Source: Gleimia sp. 6138-11-ORH1 (GTDB taxonomy: Bacteria; Actinomycetota; Actinomycetes; Actinomycetales; Actinomycetaceae). From it: a DNA stretch of 64,000 bases. The DNA lies in contig NZ_JANUXV010000005.1 of NCBI RefSeq assembly GCF_024814355.1, forward strand, positions 60,155 to 124,154, written 5' to 3'. The translations under genes and the position numbers were made by a program. Positions 1 through 8,519 of the stretch are shown here, piece after piece (position 1 is the first letter of the stretch; each line of letters begins with the position of its first letter). A model generated the notes under the pieces. It was not told the DNA's origin. It was given only the letters and a program-made list of their open reading frames with translations, and did no database searches.

Positions 1-378
1 GTGAAAAGCAAGTAACCCAGCGACAGAGGGAAAAACAAACGCAGCTAAAGAAACTATCGTAATCACCGCAACTAAAACATTAGTTGCGGTGAGGGTGACT
101 CCTCCGCCGAACCAAGTTTTCGTAGAAAAAGGTGACTGCCCCGCTGACTTAACTGGAGTTGAAGAGTATCCTCCGTTAGAGACTACCCCCAGGTGAGCGA
201 CTGACTCTGAAGCACAGTCTGCGCACACTGTCGCAACTTCAGTTGGAACGGTGCAGGTTAAACAGGTATTTCGCTGGCAACGTTTACATTTAGAGATCGC
301 CTGCTCACGTGGGTGACGGTAGCAGGCGATCCATTCAAAATTCTCAAACCGTTGCCCATAGTTAGGCTGGTCGTTCAA
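1..378 (-). CDS. Rhomboid-family intramembrane serine protease, N-terminal part (cut by window edge)
   Basis: This reading frame is open for 126 codons and runs off the left edge. It begins at a TTG at 378, four bases after the cyclophilin stop, so the two genes are probably co-transcribed. The N-terminus has a zinc-ribbon-like set of cysteines and histidines (CYRHPRE, KCKRCQRNTCLTC, VCADC), followed by a polar linker and the first hydrophobic segment (LTATNVLVAVITIVSLAAF). Actinobacterial rhomboid proteases next to an origin-proximal cyclophilin gene carry this kind of N-terminal ribbon. The GxSG active site would lie outside the window, so the assignment rests on the N-terminal pattern and the gene neighbourhood. 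Confidence 0.72.
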   Translation of the reverse strand, partial: MNDQPNYGQRFENFEWIACYRHPREQAISKCKRCQRNTCLTCTVPTEVATVCADCASESVAHLGVVSNGGYSSTPVKSAGQSPFSTKTWFGGGVTLTATNVLVAVITIVSLAAFVFPSVAGLLAFH

Positions 379-382
379 CGGA

Positions 383-904
383 TTAATCCTCGATTTCGAT
401 GTGGAAAATAATTACTTCATCAACTGGACGGTCTTGGAAAGAAACTCGCACGTTAGCAATCTGATCTACTACCTGCTTAGATTCCTCATCGGCTACCTTA
501 CCGAAAATAGTGTGGTTTCCGTTCAAATGTGGAGTAGGTGCCACGGTAATGAAGAACTGGCTTCCGTTAGTGCCCTTTCCCATACGCTTACCGGCGTTAG
601 CCATAGCCAATAAATAAGGTTCAGAGAACTTTAGGTCAGGATGAATTTCGTCGTCAAAAACATAGCCGGGGCCGCCGAAGCCCATTCCCAGCGGGTCACC
701 GCCTTGAATCATGAAACCAGAGATGACGCGGTGGAAAATAACTCCATCATAAAGTGGCTCATTCATAGTTTCGCCAGTTTCTGGATGAGTCCAAGGGCGG
801 GTTCCGCGAGCTAAGTCAGCAAAGTTCTGGACAGTTACAGGGGCATGTTCAGGGTAAAGCTCCAGGCGAATGTTGCCGAGCGAAGTTTGAATTGTAGCTT
901 TCAT
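383..904 (-). CDS. ppiA: Cyclophilin-type peptidyl-prolyl cis-trans isomerase
   Basis: A 173-residue single-domain cyclophilin that catalyses proline cis-trans isomerisation in protein folding. No signal peptide is present, so it should be cytoplasmic. The family signature is visible: [17 protein letters not shown] around residues 55-70 (catalytic Arg in FHRV), then [17 protein letters not shown], which forms the rest of the active-site groove. The length is normal. The start MKATIQTS is conserved, but the Shine-Dalgarno AGGAG ends only one base before the ATG, which is unusually close. A rhomboid gene follows four bases downstream, a common actinobacterial arrangement near gyrA and the Ile/Ala tRNAs. 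Confidence 0.95.
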   Translation of the reverse strand: MKATIQTSLGNIRLELYPEHAPVTVQNFADLARGTRPWTHPETGETMNEPLYDGVIFHRVISGFMIQGGDPLGMGFGGPGYVFDDEIHPDLKFSEPYLLAMANAGKRMGKGTNGSQFFITVAPTPHLNGNHTIFGKVADEESKQVVDQIANVRVSFQDRPVDEVIIFHIEIED

Positions 905-1104
905 ACTCCTAATTCTGACATAAGTTCCCCAAACTGCCCGGGTGAAGCCGAACGATTTTGCGCAATTTAAGTCGATTTTTCATTTCTTCGTAGATTTTCC
1001 TCTGCAAAACCGTCGATTTCATTGCAAAATAGAAAGTGAGAGAATTTTTTGCTGCTTTACGTTTTCAACGTTAAGGAGCGGAATTTATTTGGAAGGAAAG
1101 AATC

Positions 1105-1731
1105 ATGGCTGTTGATAAAAAGAAAATCCAGCAAGAGCTCGAAAACCTAAGCGAAGTTGCTTTACGTCACGGTGAGGAACTGGTTTCTAAAGCTTCTCAA
1201 CTAGCTGAACAAGGCTATGAGTGGGCTGCTCCAAAGGCACAGAGCCTGTACGAAGAAACAGTCACCTACGTGGCTCCAAAAATTGAAGAAGCTGCAGTAA
1301 AAGTACGTCCTTACCTTGATAACGTTCACGATAAGGTAGTTGAAGAATACCTTCCTCGGATTGAAGAAGCTGCTCGTGAAGCTCAGCGTGCAATGGCTGA
1401 AGATGGCACTTTGGTTGAAAAAGTTTCTAAAGCCTCTGATGCTTCTATTGAAGCGTTGAAAGCACCTAAAAAGCGTCGTTTCCGCGCCGGTCGTGTGGCT
1501 TTGTGGACGTTAGGAACCGCTGCGGTAGCAGGTGCCGGTTACCTGGCATGGCGTCGTTCTCAGCCAATCGACGATCCTTGGGCAGACGAATACTGGGCTG
1601 ACCTTGATACTGATGTTGAAGTAGACGAGTTCATTGTTGAAGAAGCTACTTTACCTGAAGTTGATGCTGAACTGGCTGAGTTAGAAGAACTCGAAGCCTT
1701 AGAAGCTGAGCTGGAAAAGGACGAGAAGTAG
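1105..1731 (+). CDS. Unrecognised protein with helical N-terminus, one membrane segment and acidic tail
   Basis: A 208-residue protein of unknown function. The first ~120 residues are alanine- and glutamate-rich and read as long amphipathic helices with a repeated 'AAPKAQSLYEE / VAPKIEEAAVKV' style. A basic stretch (KKRRFRAGR) then precedes one hydrophobic segment near residues 130-148 (VALWTLGTAAVAGAGYLAW). The rest is very acidic and begins with DDPWADEYW. The WRR plus acidic-W motif after the membrane helix resembles small actinobacterial DLW-39/CwsA-type proteins found near gyrA and ppiA, but this is only a resemblance. GAAAGG precedes the ATG, and a strong terminator follows. The gene is monocistronic and divergent from the cyclophilin. 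Confidence 0.8.
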   Translation: MAVDKKKIQQELENLSEVALRHGEELVSKASQLAEQGYEWAAPKAQSLYEETVTYVAPKIEEAAVKVRPYLDNVHDKVVEEYLPRIEEAAREAQRAMAEDGTLVEKVSKASDASIEALKAPKKRRFRAGRVALWTLGTAAVAGAGYLAWRRSQPIDDPWADEYWADLDTDVEVDEFIVEEATLPEVDAELAELEELEALEAELEKDEK

Positions 1732-1750
1732 TCTTTTTCTAAACTTCTAG

Positions 1751-1790
1751 TGTGGTTGGTGTAGTTTAACTACACCAACCACATTTTTAT
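1751..1790 (+). terminator. Rho-independent terminator after the helical membrane protein gene
   Basis: TGTGGTTGGTGTAGTT at 1751-1766 is the exact reverse complement of 1768-1783, so the stem can be at least 14 bp with a TTTA loop. It is followed by ATTTTTAT. It lies 20 bases after the stop codon at 1731. Confidence 0.9.
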
Positions 1791-1844
1791 GCTTTCATGC
1801 GGAATGTAGTTTTCTCTTTATAAATAATCCGGTAAAAAGGTTCT

Positions 1845-3488
1845 ATGAAAACGAAAAATTACTTAACCGTTGCCAGTGCAGCTACGCTCCTGTTTTCTTT
1901 AGCTGGCTGTTCCTTGGTAACAGCCGATCTGGAAGCCTTTGCTCCAAATACTTCTTCCAATTCAGACTCTAATCTTCCAGAACCCGCCTCAGGGCCTTTA
2001 GCGGATCCGCAACGAGTTTTAGCAGAACGTAAAATCACTTCTAAAGACTCCACTATTTCAGTTGAAATTGACTTCGGAAATAGCACTTCTGACCAAAAGT
2101 ACAGTGCTCCGCTTAGAGGCCTGTTAGTAGCACCAAAACCTGAAGTCGTTTCCGCTCAAAAATTTACGGGCGATGCTTCCCCTCTGGTAGTGATTAGCCA
2201 CCTGCGTGTTCCCAACTGTGCTGATGGAAATTTCTCTTATCCCTGCGCTCAAGGTAGCGAGGAACTTCGTTACGACCAGGGTATGCACTATTACGCGCAG
2301 TTCCTGGCAGAAAATGGTTACACAGTGATTATTCCCGATCTGGGAGGCATCTTTGTAGGTAGTGACGTTCAACAGCCCTATGATCAACGCGCCATGTGGA
2401 AGCAGAGCGTAGGGAAATTTGTAGACGCACTTAAATCCGATTCCGCTGGTGAAACCAACATTTTCGGAGTTGAAAAACTAGCGAAAATTAACTTTTCAAA
2501 CGTGGGGTTGCTGGTACATTCTCGTTCTGCGGCAATGGTCGAAGCCGCTCAAGAGCTTTTCGGAAAAACTGAAGTGAAGAGCGTTTTAGCTTACGGGCCA
2601 GCCTATGACACTGTAGAAATCGCTGCTATTTCCCCCGCCCCAGCAGATATTCCCTACCTGGCGGTAGCTGGCGAATATGACGCTGATGTGGGCCCTTCAG
2701 CAAATCTTTGGTTAGGACACTATCTACCGACAGTTAGAGAACATCCGGCTAACGTAGTTTCTGTTCCCGGTTTAGGACATATGCTGATTAACGAAACCGC
2801 TGCGTCTGCGGGAATAGATGATCGGATTGGTTGCGACGAACGTGAATGTCCTGACGCAACAGAACATCAAAGGGTTCTAAAAGAAATTGGTTTAGATTGG
2901 TTTAACGCTACCTTAACTGACGCGAAAACTTCCCTGCCGATCACTTCCAAGGTTACCCTCCCTGAAAAAGTAGCTAACCTACCGGCACGTTGGCTGGCAC
3001 ATACCCCGAAATCGTTAGCTTCAGTTAATGCCGACCAGTTTAAAGCTCAGGCAGAAAACTCTTTCAGTCTCTGTATTAATCCAGACCCGATGAGTCCCAT
3101 TCAAATTCCTAACGCCTGTCCAGAACCAAAAACGGGAATCGTTCAAATCCTCACAGAAGTTGGCTATCTGACTTCTGCTTATGCGGAAGTTGAGGTAAAG
3201 GGGGCGTCTGGTTTAGCAGTTCACGTAACTCCGGTGGGCTCCATGGCAGATGAGGGTGCTCCCATAGAAATAGTGCTTACTTTAGCTGATGGTACTACCC
3301 ACACCTTGGCAGTAGCTCCCACCCACCCCGCTTTACAAAATCGTTCTGGGGCTGGTTCTAATGGGATCTACCAGTTAGCAACTATTCGTCTGGAACTTCC
3401 TGCCGAAGTTTCAGCTGGGGTGATTAAAAAGATTGAAATAGCTGCGAAGTCTCATCCCATAGAGATCAAGAGCGTAGATTTCTTCTAA
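1845..3488 (+). CDS. Lipoprotein with alpha/beta-hydrolase (dienelactone/PAF-hydrolase-like) domain
   Basis: A 547-residue exported lipoprotein. The signal peptide ends in the lipobox LAGC, with Cys22 as the lipidated residue. A Ser/Asn/Pro linker (about 30-55) leads into an alpha/beta-hydrolase domain: VVISHLRVPNC as the oxyanion-side strand, YTVIIPDLGG, a nucleophile elbow LLVHSRSAAM with Ser226, VAGEYDADVG with a candidate acid Asp, and GLGHML with the candidate His. The elbow is VHSRS rather than the usual GxSxG, so catalytic competence is probable but unproven. About 150 residues at the C-terminus form a separate beta-rich domain. The substrate is unknown. The gene stands alone between two hairpins. 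Confidence 0.8.
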   Translation: MKTKNYLTVASAATLLFSLAGCSLVTADLEAFAPNTSSNSDSNLPEPASGPLADPQRVLAERKITSKDSTISVEIDFGNSTSDQKYSAPLRGLLVAPKPEVVSAQKFTGDASPLVVISHLRVPNCADGNFSYPCAQGSEELRYDQGMHYYAQFLAENGYTVIIPDLGGIFVGSDVQQPYDQRAMWKQSVGKFVDALKSDSAGETNIFGVEKLAKINFSNVGLLVHSRSAAMVEAAQELFGKTEVKSVLAYGPAYDTVEIAAISPAPADIPYLAVAGEYDADVGPSANLWLGHYLPTVREHPANVVSVPGLGHMLINETAASAGIDDRIGCDERECPDATEHQRVLKEIGLDWFNATLTDAKTSLPITSKVTLPEKVANLPARWLAHTPKSLASVNADQFKAQAENSFSLCINPDPMSPIQIPNACPEPKTGIVQILTEVGYLTSAYAEVEVKGASGLAVHVTPVGSMADEGAPIEIVLTLADGTTHTLAVAPTHPALQNRSGAGSNGIYQLATIRLELPAEVSAGVIKKIEIAAKSHPIEIKSVDFF

Positions 3489-3504
3489 CCCTACCTTTTA
3501 ATAC

Positions 3505-3546
3505 ATTAATTAATGCGGGAACTTTTGTTCCCGCATTAATTAATTT
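3505..3546. terminator. Hairpin terminator after the lipoprotein hydrolase gene
   Basis: Positions 3505-3522 and 3527-3544 form a perfect 18-bp stem with a four-T loop. The sequence begins 17 bases after the stop codon. The T-run after the stem is short, so termination strength is inferred from the stem. Confidence 0.8.
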
Positions 3547-3755
3547 ACCGGTAGCTGCCGCCCTCGGAAAGAAAAATCTGCTGCAGCCAAGCCACAGTAT
3601 TATTCAACTTTCAGAGTCAATACAAAATAGGGTGCCCTTCATGGATTAAACCGGTTGCAGTATCCGCAATGATCTTTAACTGAATACAAAAATAATTTGG
3701 TCTTAAAGAATTTTCAACAAACGATTAAGCATCGTTTTCAATTTATATTGAAAGC

Positions 3756-3785
3756 TTGCTTATATATTCTAAACTCCATTATAAT
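3756..3785 (+). promoter_or_regulatory. Candidate sigma-70-type promoter for the OB-fold lipoprotein gene
   Basis: TTGCTT at 3756-3761 and a perfect TATAAT at 3780-3785 are separated by 18 bases. They lie 47 bases upstream of the ATG at 3832. The rest of the gap between 3489 and 3831 is AT-rich and holds only the terminator hairpin at its left side. Confidence 0.5.
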
Positions 3786-3831
3786 GTGTCTATATTTCCC
3801 ATCTGTAACACGATTTTTCCAACGAGGCACG

Positions 3832-4332
3832 ATGAGATTTCGTAAGCTTGGTTTATTTATTTGTATATCTCTTTTGTTGACTTCCACAGCATGTGGCACA
3901 AAAAGTGAATCTAAAAAATCTCTTTCTGTGGAAACTCGTGCTGAGCAGTATCAAAAACGTGAAGAAGAATCAGCGAATGATCGTATAACGTTTCAATATA
4001 ATGAGATCAATCATCTCTCTAAGACACGACCTGACTGGCCAGTAGCTAATGCAGTTAGCTGGAGTGAAGCTGATGCTTATATCGGTACTTCACAAACAGT
4101 CTGTGGTCCGTTGCGGAGTATGCGAGGTACTGAATATGGAACTTTTGTAAATCTTGGTCGCGATTATCCTAATCCTGAGCGTTTTACTCTAGTTTATTGG
4201 GATACTTGGTTTGATCAATTGCCTAGCAATGCCATTGTTTGTGCGACTGGCGAGATCAGCCTATATGAAGGTGTGACGCAAATGTTTCCGTACGATAACT
4301 CAACAATCCCATACTGGACTCAAGGATACTAG
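3832..4332 (+). CDS. Small lipoprotein with an OB-fold-like domain
   Basis: A 166-residue exported lipoprotein. I chose the ATG at 3832 because GAGG lies just upstream and a standard lipoprotein signal starts there (MRFRKLG, hydrophobic core, lipobox TSTAC). The frame is open further upstream, but without a start-site signal. Residues ~75-155 match the pattern of small OB-fold nucleic-acid-binding-like domains: WSEADAYIG, TVCGPLRS, GTFVNLGRDYPNPERFTLVYW, then VCATGEISLYEG. Such domains occur in actinobacterial secreted proteins, usually of unknown role. The gene is clearly more AT-rich than its neighbours and sits beside a decayed tract, which suggests acquisition by transfer. The function is not known. 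Confidence 0.72.
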   Translation: MRFRKLGLFICISLLLTSTACGTKSESKKSLSVETRAEQYQKREEESANDRITFQYNEINHLSKTRPDWPVANAVSWSEADAYIGTSQTVCGPLRSMRGTEYGTFVNLGRDYPNPERFTLVYWDTWFDQLPSNAIVCATGEISLYEGVTQMFPYDNSTIPYWTQGY

Positions 4333-5078
4333 TATCAAGCCAAACAGCGAAGGTAAAACTATAAGTATTCCAAATTACCAGTCAATATATCCTTGATCTT
4401 GTCTGGTGCTGCTCGGATTGATTCACTCTCTGCGAGCAACCACAATTGCTTTTAATCTTCTGATGATGAACTTAAACTTGATTTAGCTAAACTTGATTGC
4501 CTGTCACCGGCACCTATTGGGCTTCACACACCATCACCTGACGGCAACACGATTGAAGAGTTAGCAAGCTTGTCAGTCCGTGTAGACCCAAGGTTGTTGC
4601 CTCTACCGGTCATCATCAAGAGTTACTCTACACTCACTCAGAACGATAAAATCCCTTGAAAGCCGCTCATTTTGATACAAGTGCCAAAGAGGAAGATTAG
4701 TCGCGGGCAAAAGTTTTCTGCCTTATTCTACGGAAATCCCCACTCTGCAATCAAACACGCACGCATCTTTCATTTGACCTCTCGGCTTAGATATAGCTTG
4801 GTCAGTGTGATGATGTTACTACCACTGGGCTTCGTCAGGATTAATCCCATGAGAGCGAGCGTTCATATCAATGACCGCTTTCAACCGTTGCCTGTACCAA
4901 GCGTGATTCAACATTTTGTGTACGAGTTTTCAGCTCTTCCCAATCGAGATGTCATTGCTGCTTGATTGCGCTGAGCAATCGCCTAGTCATCCGTTTGCCC
5001 GGTAGATCATGATCTGTTGTAGGCGGGCAACAAAAATCCCACTCACGCGAAATTGTCTCAACATGAGTGGGTAAACTG
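4333..5078 (+). other. Gene-free, probably decayed tract between the lipoprotein gene and the tRNAs
   Basis: No frame here gives a convincing complete gene. Pieces that look coding occur in different frames and on both strands. On the plus strand, 4456-4659 is open and ends in a stop. On the minus strand, short runs such as RLKAVIDMNARSHGINPDEA appear near 4845-4905 and are broken by stops. A 97-codon plus-strand frame at 4672-4965 has no recognisable domain and an implausible start. The simplest reading is a relic of one or more accessory genes, possibly from a mobile element next to the tRNA cluster. The identity of the ancestor cannot be told by eye. Confidence 0.4.
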
Positions 5079-5151
5079 TGGAGCTAAGGGGACTCGAACC
5101 CCTAACCCCCTGCTTGCAAAGCAGGTGCGCTACCAATTGCGCCATAGCCCC
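5079..5151 (-). tRNA. tRNA-Ala (anticodon TGC), copy 1
   Basis: The minus strand folds as a 73-nt cloverleaf: acceptor GGGGCTA pairs with TAGCTCC plus discriminator A; the anticodon stem is CCTGC/GCAGG with loop TTTGCAA; the T arm contains GGTTCGAGTCC. The anticodon TGC lies at 5116-5118. CCA is not encoded. Confidence 0.95.
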
Positions 5152-5209
5152 GTATTTATTTATTTCGTAATCACAGTTTCAGCACATTCTGTGTTTCCAC
5201 CGGATTCGG

Positions 5210-5282
5210 TGGAGCTAAGGGGACTCGAACCCCTAACCCCCTGCTTGCAAAGCAGGTGCGCTACCAATTGCGCCATAGCCCC
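5210..5282 (-). tRNA. tRNA-Ala (anticodon TGC), copy 2
   Basis: This is a base-for-base identical second copy of the tRNA-Ala at 5079-5151, 131 bases away. The anticodon TGC is at 5247-5249. Only the tRNA body is shared; the flanks differ apart from a few bases, so it is an old duplication or one kept identical by conversion. Confidence 0.95.
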
Positions 5283-5305
5283 GAAGGCTGTTCTATTTAG
5301 AACAG

Positions 5306-5379
5306 TGGGCCTAGCTGGACTCGAACCAGCGACCTCTTCCTTATCAGGGAAGCGCTCTAACCGACTGAGCTATAGGCCC
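5306..5379 (-). tRNA. tRNA-Ile (anticodon GAT)
   Basis: A 74-nt cloverleaf on the minus strand with acceptor GGGCCTA/TAGGCCC, D arm AGCTCAGTCGGTTAGAGC and anticodon loop CTGATAA (GAT at 5343-5345). It is first in a transcriptional run of Ile, Ala, Ala downstream of gyrA and the DUF3566 gene, as in many actinobacteria. Confidence 0.95.
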
Positions 5380-5483
5380 TCCGTGCGTTTCGCACTATAA
5401 AAGTCTAACTGACTTAACCTATAAATGCCAAATACGCCAAAGGTGAAGTAAAGCACTAAAAGCTATTGCAGTTAGGAACTCGA

Positions 5484-5891
5484 TTATTCATCCATCAAAG
5501 TGACTTGTAAGCCACCGACTAAAGAGGCAACCAGGTTGTAAATCAGAGCCACTAAAGTTGCCAGGGCCGTTAAGAGGATAATATTTGCGACCCCAACTAA
5601 AGTACTCATTGACATTACCTGAGGCAAATGCAGGTATTTTAGGAGGCTCACAAAGTTATCTGCCCCAATCCGCGTGAGGAATTCTTCGATGGAGCCAAAA
5701 ACGTGCATGGCATCTAACATCAGCCAAATAACTAGGGTCATTACGTTCAGAATGATGGCTCCGGCTACCGAAAGAAGAAACCCGATTTTTGCGACGCTCC
5801 ACAGATCAACGCGGGCTACGGTGAGGGTAAGCTGGCGGGGCAGATCATCACTTAGCTCTGGCTCGCTTTGTCGTTTTTGTATGCTGTTCAC
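5484..5891 (-). CDS. DUF3566 membrane protein
   Basis: A 135-residue protein of the DUF3566 family, which is found immediately downstream of gyrA across actinobacteria and whose function is unknown. After a ~25-residue polar N-terminus comes the family start [25 protein letters not shown]. There are two long hydrophobic segments at about 35-60 and 95-125, so it is an inner-membrane protein. It starts with GTG at 5891 and overlaps the gyrA stop by four bases (GTGA), which implies translational coupling to gyrA. The Ile/Ala tRNAs follow about 100 bases downstream. Confidence 0.93.
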   Translation of the reverse strand: MNSIQKRQSEPELSDDLPRQLTLTVARVDLWSVAKIGFLLSVAGAIILNVMTLVIWLMLDAMHVFGSIEEFLTRIGADNFVSLLKYLHLPQVMSMSTLVGVANIILLTALATLVALIYNLVASLVGGLQVTLMDE

Positions 5892-8482
5892 TGCTTAGTC
5901 TCCTCCACTTGTGGGGTTTCTTTAACTGTGTCGGCTGCGTCGCCGGTTTCTTCGTCGGCGTCGTCTAAGCTGGTTTCCAAGTTCCGAGCCACCGCAATAA
6001 TTCGGTCACCTTCCGATGGACGCGCAAAGGTCACGCCCTGAGTGGTTCGCCCGGTCCGAGAAATTTCAGCTACAGGAATCCGCACAATATTACCTGATTC
6101 CATAATAACTAAGACTTCGTCCTCTTCGCGTACCTTCAAAGCACCAACCAGGCCGCCGCGTTCTTCCACAAGGTTTGCCACCTTAACGCCTAAACCGCCG
6201 CGCCCGCGCACCGGATAGGTGTCAATTGCTGAACGCTTCGCAAATCCGCCCTCGGTAACTACCAGCAGATCGGAATCGTGTTCGACAACTTCCATGGTGA
6301 GCAAGGAATCCTCGTCTTTGAAACGCATTCCGCGTACCCCTGATGTGGAGCGTCCCATCGGACGCACTGCCTCATCAGTGCAGTTAAAGCGCAATGACTG
6401 GCCGCCGCGGGAAATTAGTATCAAATCATCTTCCGCGTTTACTAGGGCGGCTGAAACCAGTTCATCTACCTGTCCGGCCTCGTCAGAACGCAAGTTAATC
6501 GCAATCAGACCGCCAGAACGAGGTGAGTTGTAATCTCCCAACGCAGTTTTCTTAACCAAACCGGATTTAGTTGCCAAAACCAGGTAAGAGGCCTGCTCGT
6601 AATCGCGGATAGCCAGCACCTGAGAAATCGCTTCATCCGGTTGGAAAGCCAGTAGGTTGGCTACGTGTTGGCCACGTGAATCGCGTCCGCCCTCGGGAAT
6701 CTCGTAACCCTTTGCCCGGTAAACGCGCCCCAAGTTAGTGAAGAATAGGAGCCAGTGGTGGGTGGTGGTGACAAAGAAATGCTCCACCACGTCATCTTGG
6801 CGCAGTTTTGCTCCGCGCACGCCCTTACCGCCGCGGTGCTGGGCTTTGTAGTTATCAATCCGCGTGCGTTTTGCGTATCCGTCACGAGTGATGGTGACAA
6901 CTACTTCTTCTTCTGGAATCAGATCTTCGTCAGTCATTTCCCCGTTGAAAGGCACAATCTCGGTGCGGCGTTCGTCTCCGAAACGTTCCACGATTTCTGC
7001 CAGTTCTTCGCTGACAATGGTGCGTTGGCGTGCGGGGGTGGCGATAATATCTTCCAGATCTTTAACGCGAGCAACCAGCTGGGCGTGTTCGTCCAGTATC
7101 TTTTGCCGTTCGAGGGCGGCCAGGCGACGCAACTGCATTGCCAAAATGGCGTCAGCTTGTACTTCGTCGATCTTCAGTAAGTCCATTAATCCGCTGCGCG
7201 CGTCTTCAACGGTTGCAGACCTGCGGATCAGCGCAATTACTTCATCTAATGCGTCGAGGGCTTTCAGGTAGCCTTCGAGGATGTGGAGACGTTCTTTAGC
7301 TTTTGCTAAACGGAACTTAGTGCGACGAATAATCACGTCGATTTGGTGTTTGACCCAGTAGTGTACGAAGCCATCTAATGACAGGGTGCGGGGCACTCCA
7401 TCGACCAGGGCCAGCATGTTTGCTGGGAATGAGGACTGTAAGTCGGTGCGCTTGTAGAGGTTGTTGAGAACTACCTTTGCTACTGCGTCACGTTTTAGAA
7501 CTATTACTAAACGCTGTCCGGAACGGTCTGAGGTTTCGTCGCGAATGTCTGCGATTCCAGCTAAGGCTCCGTCTTTGACCAGCTGAGCGATCTTTAATGC
7601 CAGGTTGTCTGGGTTTACCTGGTAGGGGAATTCGGTAACTACCAGACATTGACGATTTTGGATTTCTTCAATGTTTACAATCGCACGTTGAATGATGGAG
7701 CCGCGCCCGGTGCGGTATACCTGCTCAATGGCGGTGCGCCCTAAAATGGTGGCTCCGGTAGGGAAATCTGGGCCTTTAATGATCCCAATTAATGCGTTTA
7801 GAAGTTCTTCACGGCTGGCTTTAGGGTTTTCCAAGTACCATTGCACGCCGGCAGCTACTTCTTTTAAGTTGTGGGGTGGAATGCGAGTTGCCATACCCAC
7901 GGCGATACCTTCCGAACCGTTTACTAAAAGGTTCGGGAAACGCGATGGTAGGACTACTGGTTCTTGGTCGCGTCCGTCGTAGTTATCTACAAAATCAACG
8001 GTTTGTTCGTCAATGTCACGCACCATTTCCATTGCCAGTGGAGCCATTTTACATTCGGTGTAACGTGGTGCTGCGGGGCCAAGGTTACCGGGGGAACCGA
8101 AGTTACCTTGTCCGGCAATTAGTGGGTAGCGCATTGACCAGGGTTGTACTAAACGTGCTAGTGCGTCATAAACTGCTTTATCACCGTGTGGGTGGAATTT
8201 TGCCAGTACGTCACCAACTACACGCATACACTTGTAGAAACCTGCGTTGGGGCGGAATCCGCCGTCATACATGGCGTAGAGGATGCGCCGGTGGACTGGT
8301 TTAAGCCCGTCTCTTACTTCCGGGAGGGCGCGGCCCACAATAACGGACATTGCGTACGCCAGGTAAGAGTTCTGCATTTCTGCTTCGATATCAACGTAGT
8401 TGATGCGACCGGTGTCTTGTTCAGTTTCTGCTGCGTTGTCTACGGTCAGGTCGGTTTCGGGGGTGTTTTTATCTTCGCTCAT
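5888..8482 (-). CDS. gyrA: DNA gyrase subunit A
   Basis: An 864-residue GyrA, the DNA-cleaving subunit that works with GyrB to introduce negative supercoils. The N-terminal ~30 residues are an acidic extension, then [27 protein letters not shown] starts the winged-helix domain. The catalytic tyrosine is Tyr141 in AAPRYTE. The quinolone-resistance region reads [10 protein letters not shown]: the residue equivalent to E. coli Ser83 is Lys102, which is unusual, while Asp106 matches Asp87. The C-terminal beta-pinwheel contains a GyrA-box variant, QHRGGKG. The tail is acidic. It lies 37 bases downstream of gyrB and is coupled to the DUF3566 gene. Confidence 0.98.
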   Translation of the reverse strand: MSEDKNTPETDLTVDNAAETEQDTGRINYVDIEAEMQNSYLAYAMSVIVGRALPEVRDGLKPVHRRILYAMYDGGFRPNAGFYKCMRVVGDVLAKFHPHGDKAVYDALARLVQPWSMRYPLIAGQGNFGSPGNLGPAAPRYTECKMAPLAMEMVRDIDEQTVDFVDNYDGRDQEPVVLPSRFPNLLVNGSEGIAVGMATRIPPHNLKEVAAGVQWYLENPKASREELLNALIGIIKGPDFPTGATILGRTAIEQVYRTGRGSIIQRAIVNIEEIQNRQCLVVTEFPYQVNPDNLALKIAQLVKDGALAGIADIRDETSDRSGQRLVIVLKRDAVAKVVLNNLYKRTDLQSSFPANMLALVDGVPRTLSLDGFVHYWVKHQIDVIIRRTKFRLAKAKERLHILEGYLKALDALDEVIALIRRSATVEDARSGLMDLLKIDEVQADAILAMQLRRLAALERQKILDEHAQLVARVKDLEDIIATPARQRTIVSEELAEIVERFGDERRTEIVPFNGEMTDEDLIPEEEVVVTITRDGYAKRTRIDNYKAQHRGGKGVRGAKLRQDDVVEHFFVTTTHHWLLFFTNLGRVYRAKGYEIPEGGRDSRGQHVANLLAFQPDEAISQVLAIRDYEQASYLVLATKSGLVKKTALGDYNSPRSGGLIAINLRSDEAGQVDELVSAALVNAEDDLILISRGGQSLRFNCTDEAVRPMGRSTSGVRGMRFKDEDSLLTMEVVEHDSDLLVVTEGGFAKRSAIDTYPVRGRGGLGVKVANLVEERGGLVGALKVREEDEVLVIMESGNIVRIPVAEISRTGRTTQGVTFARPSEGDRIIAVARNLETSLDDADEETGDAADTVKETPQVEETKQ

Positions 8483-8519
8483 GTTCTCAATCTTCTGCTT
8501 AGGGTTATTTCATTCAGGT

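Noticed and set aside
4672..4965. Plus-strand 97-codon frame in the decayed tract
   Set aside because: No known domain, no ribosome site and an implausible start; fragments that look coding occur in other frames of the same stretch.
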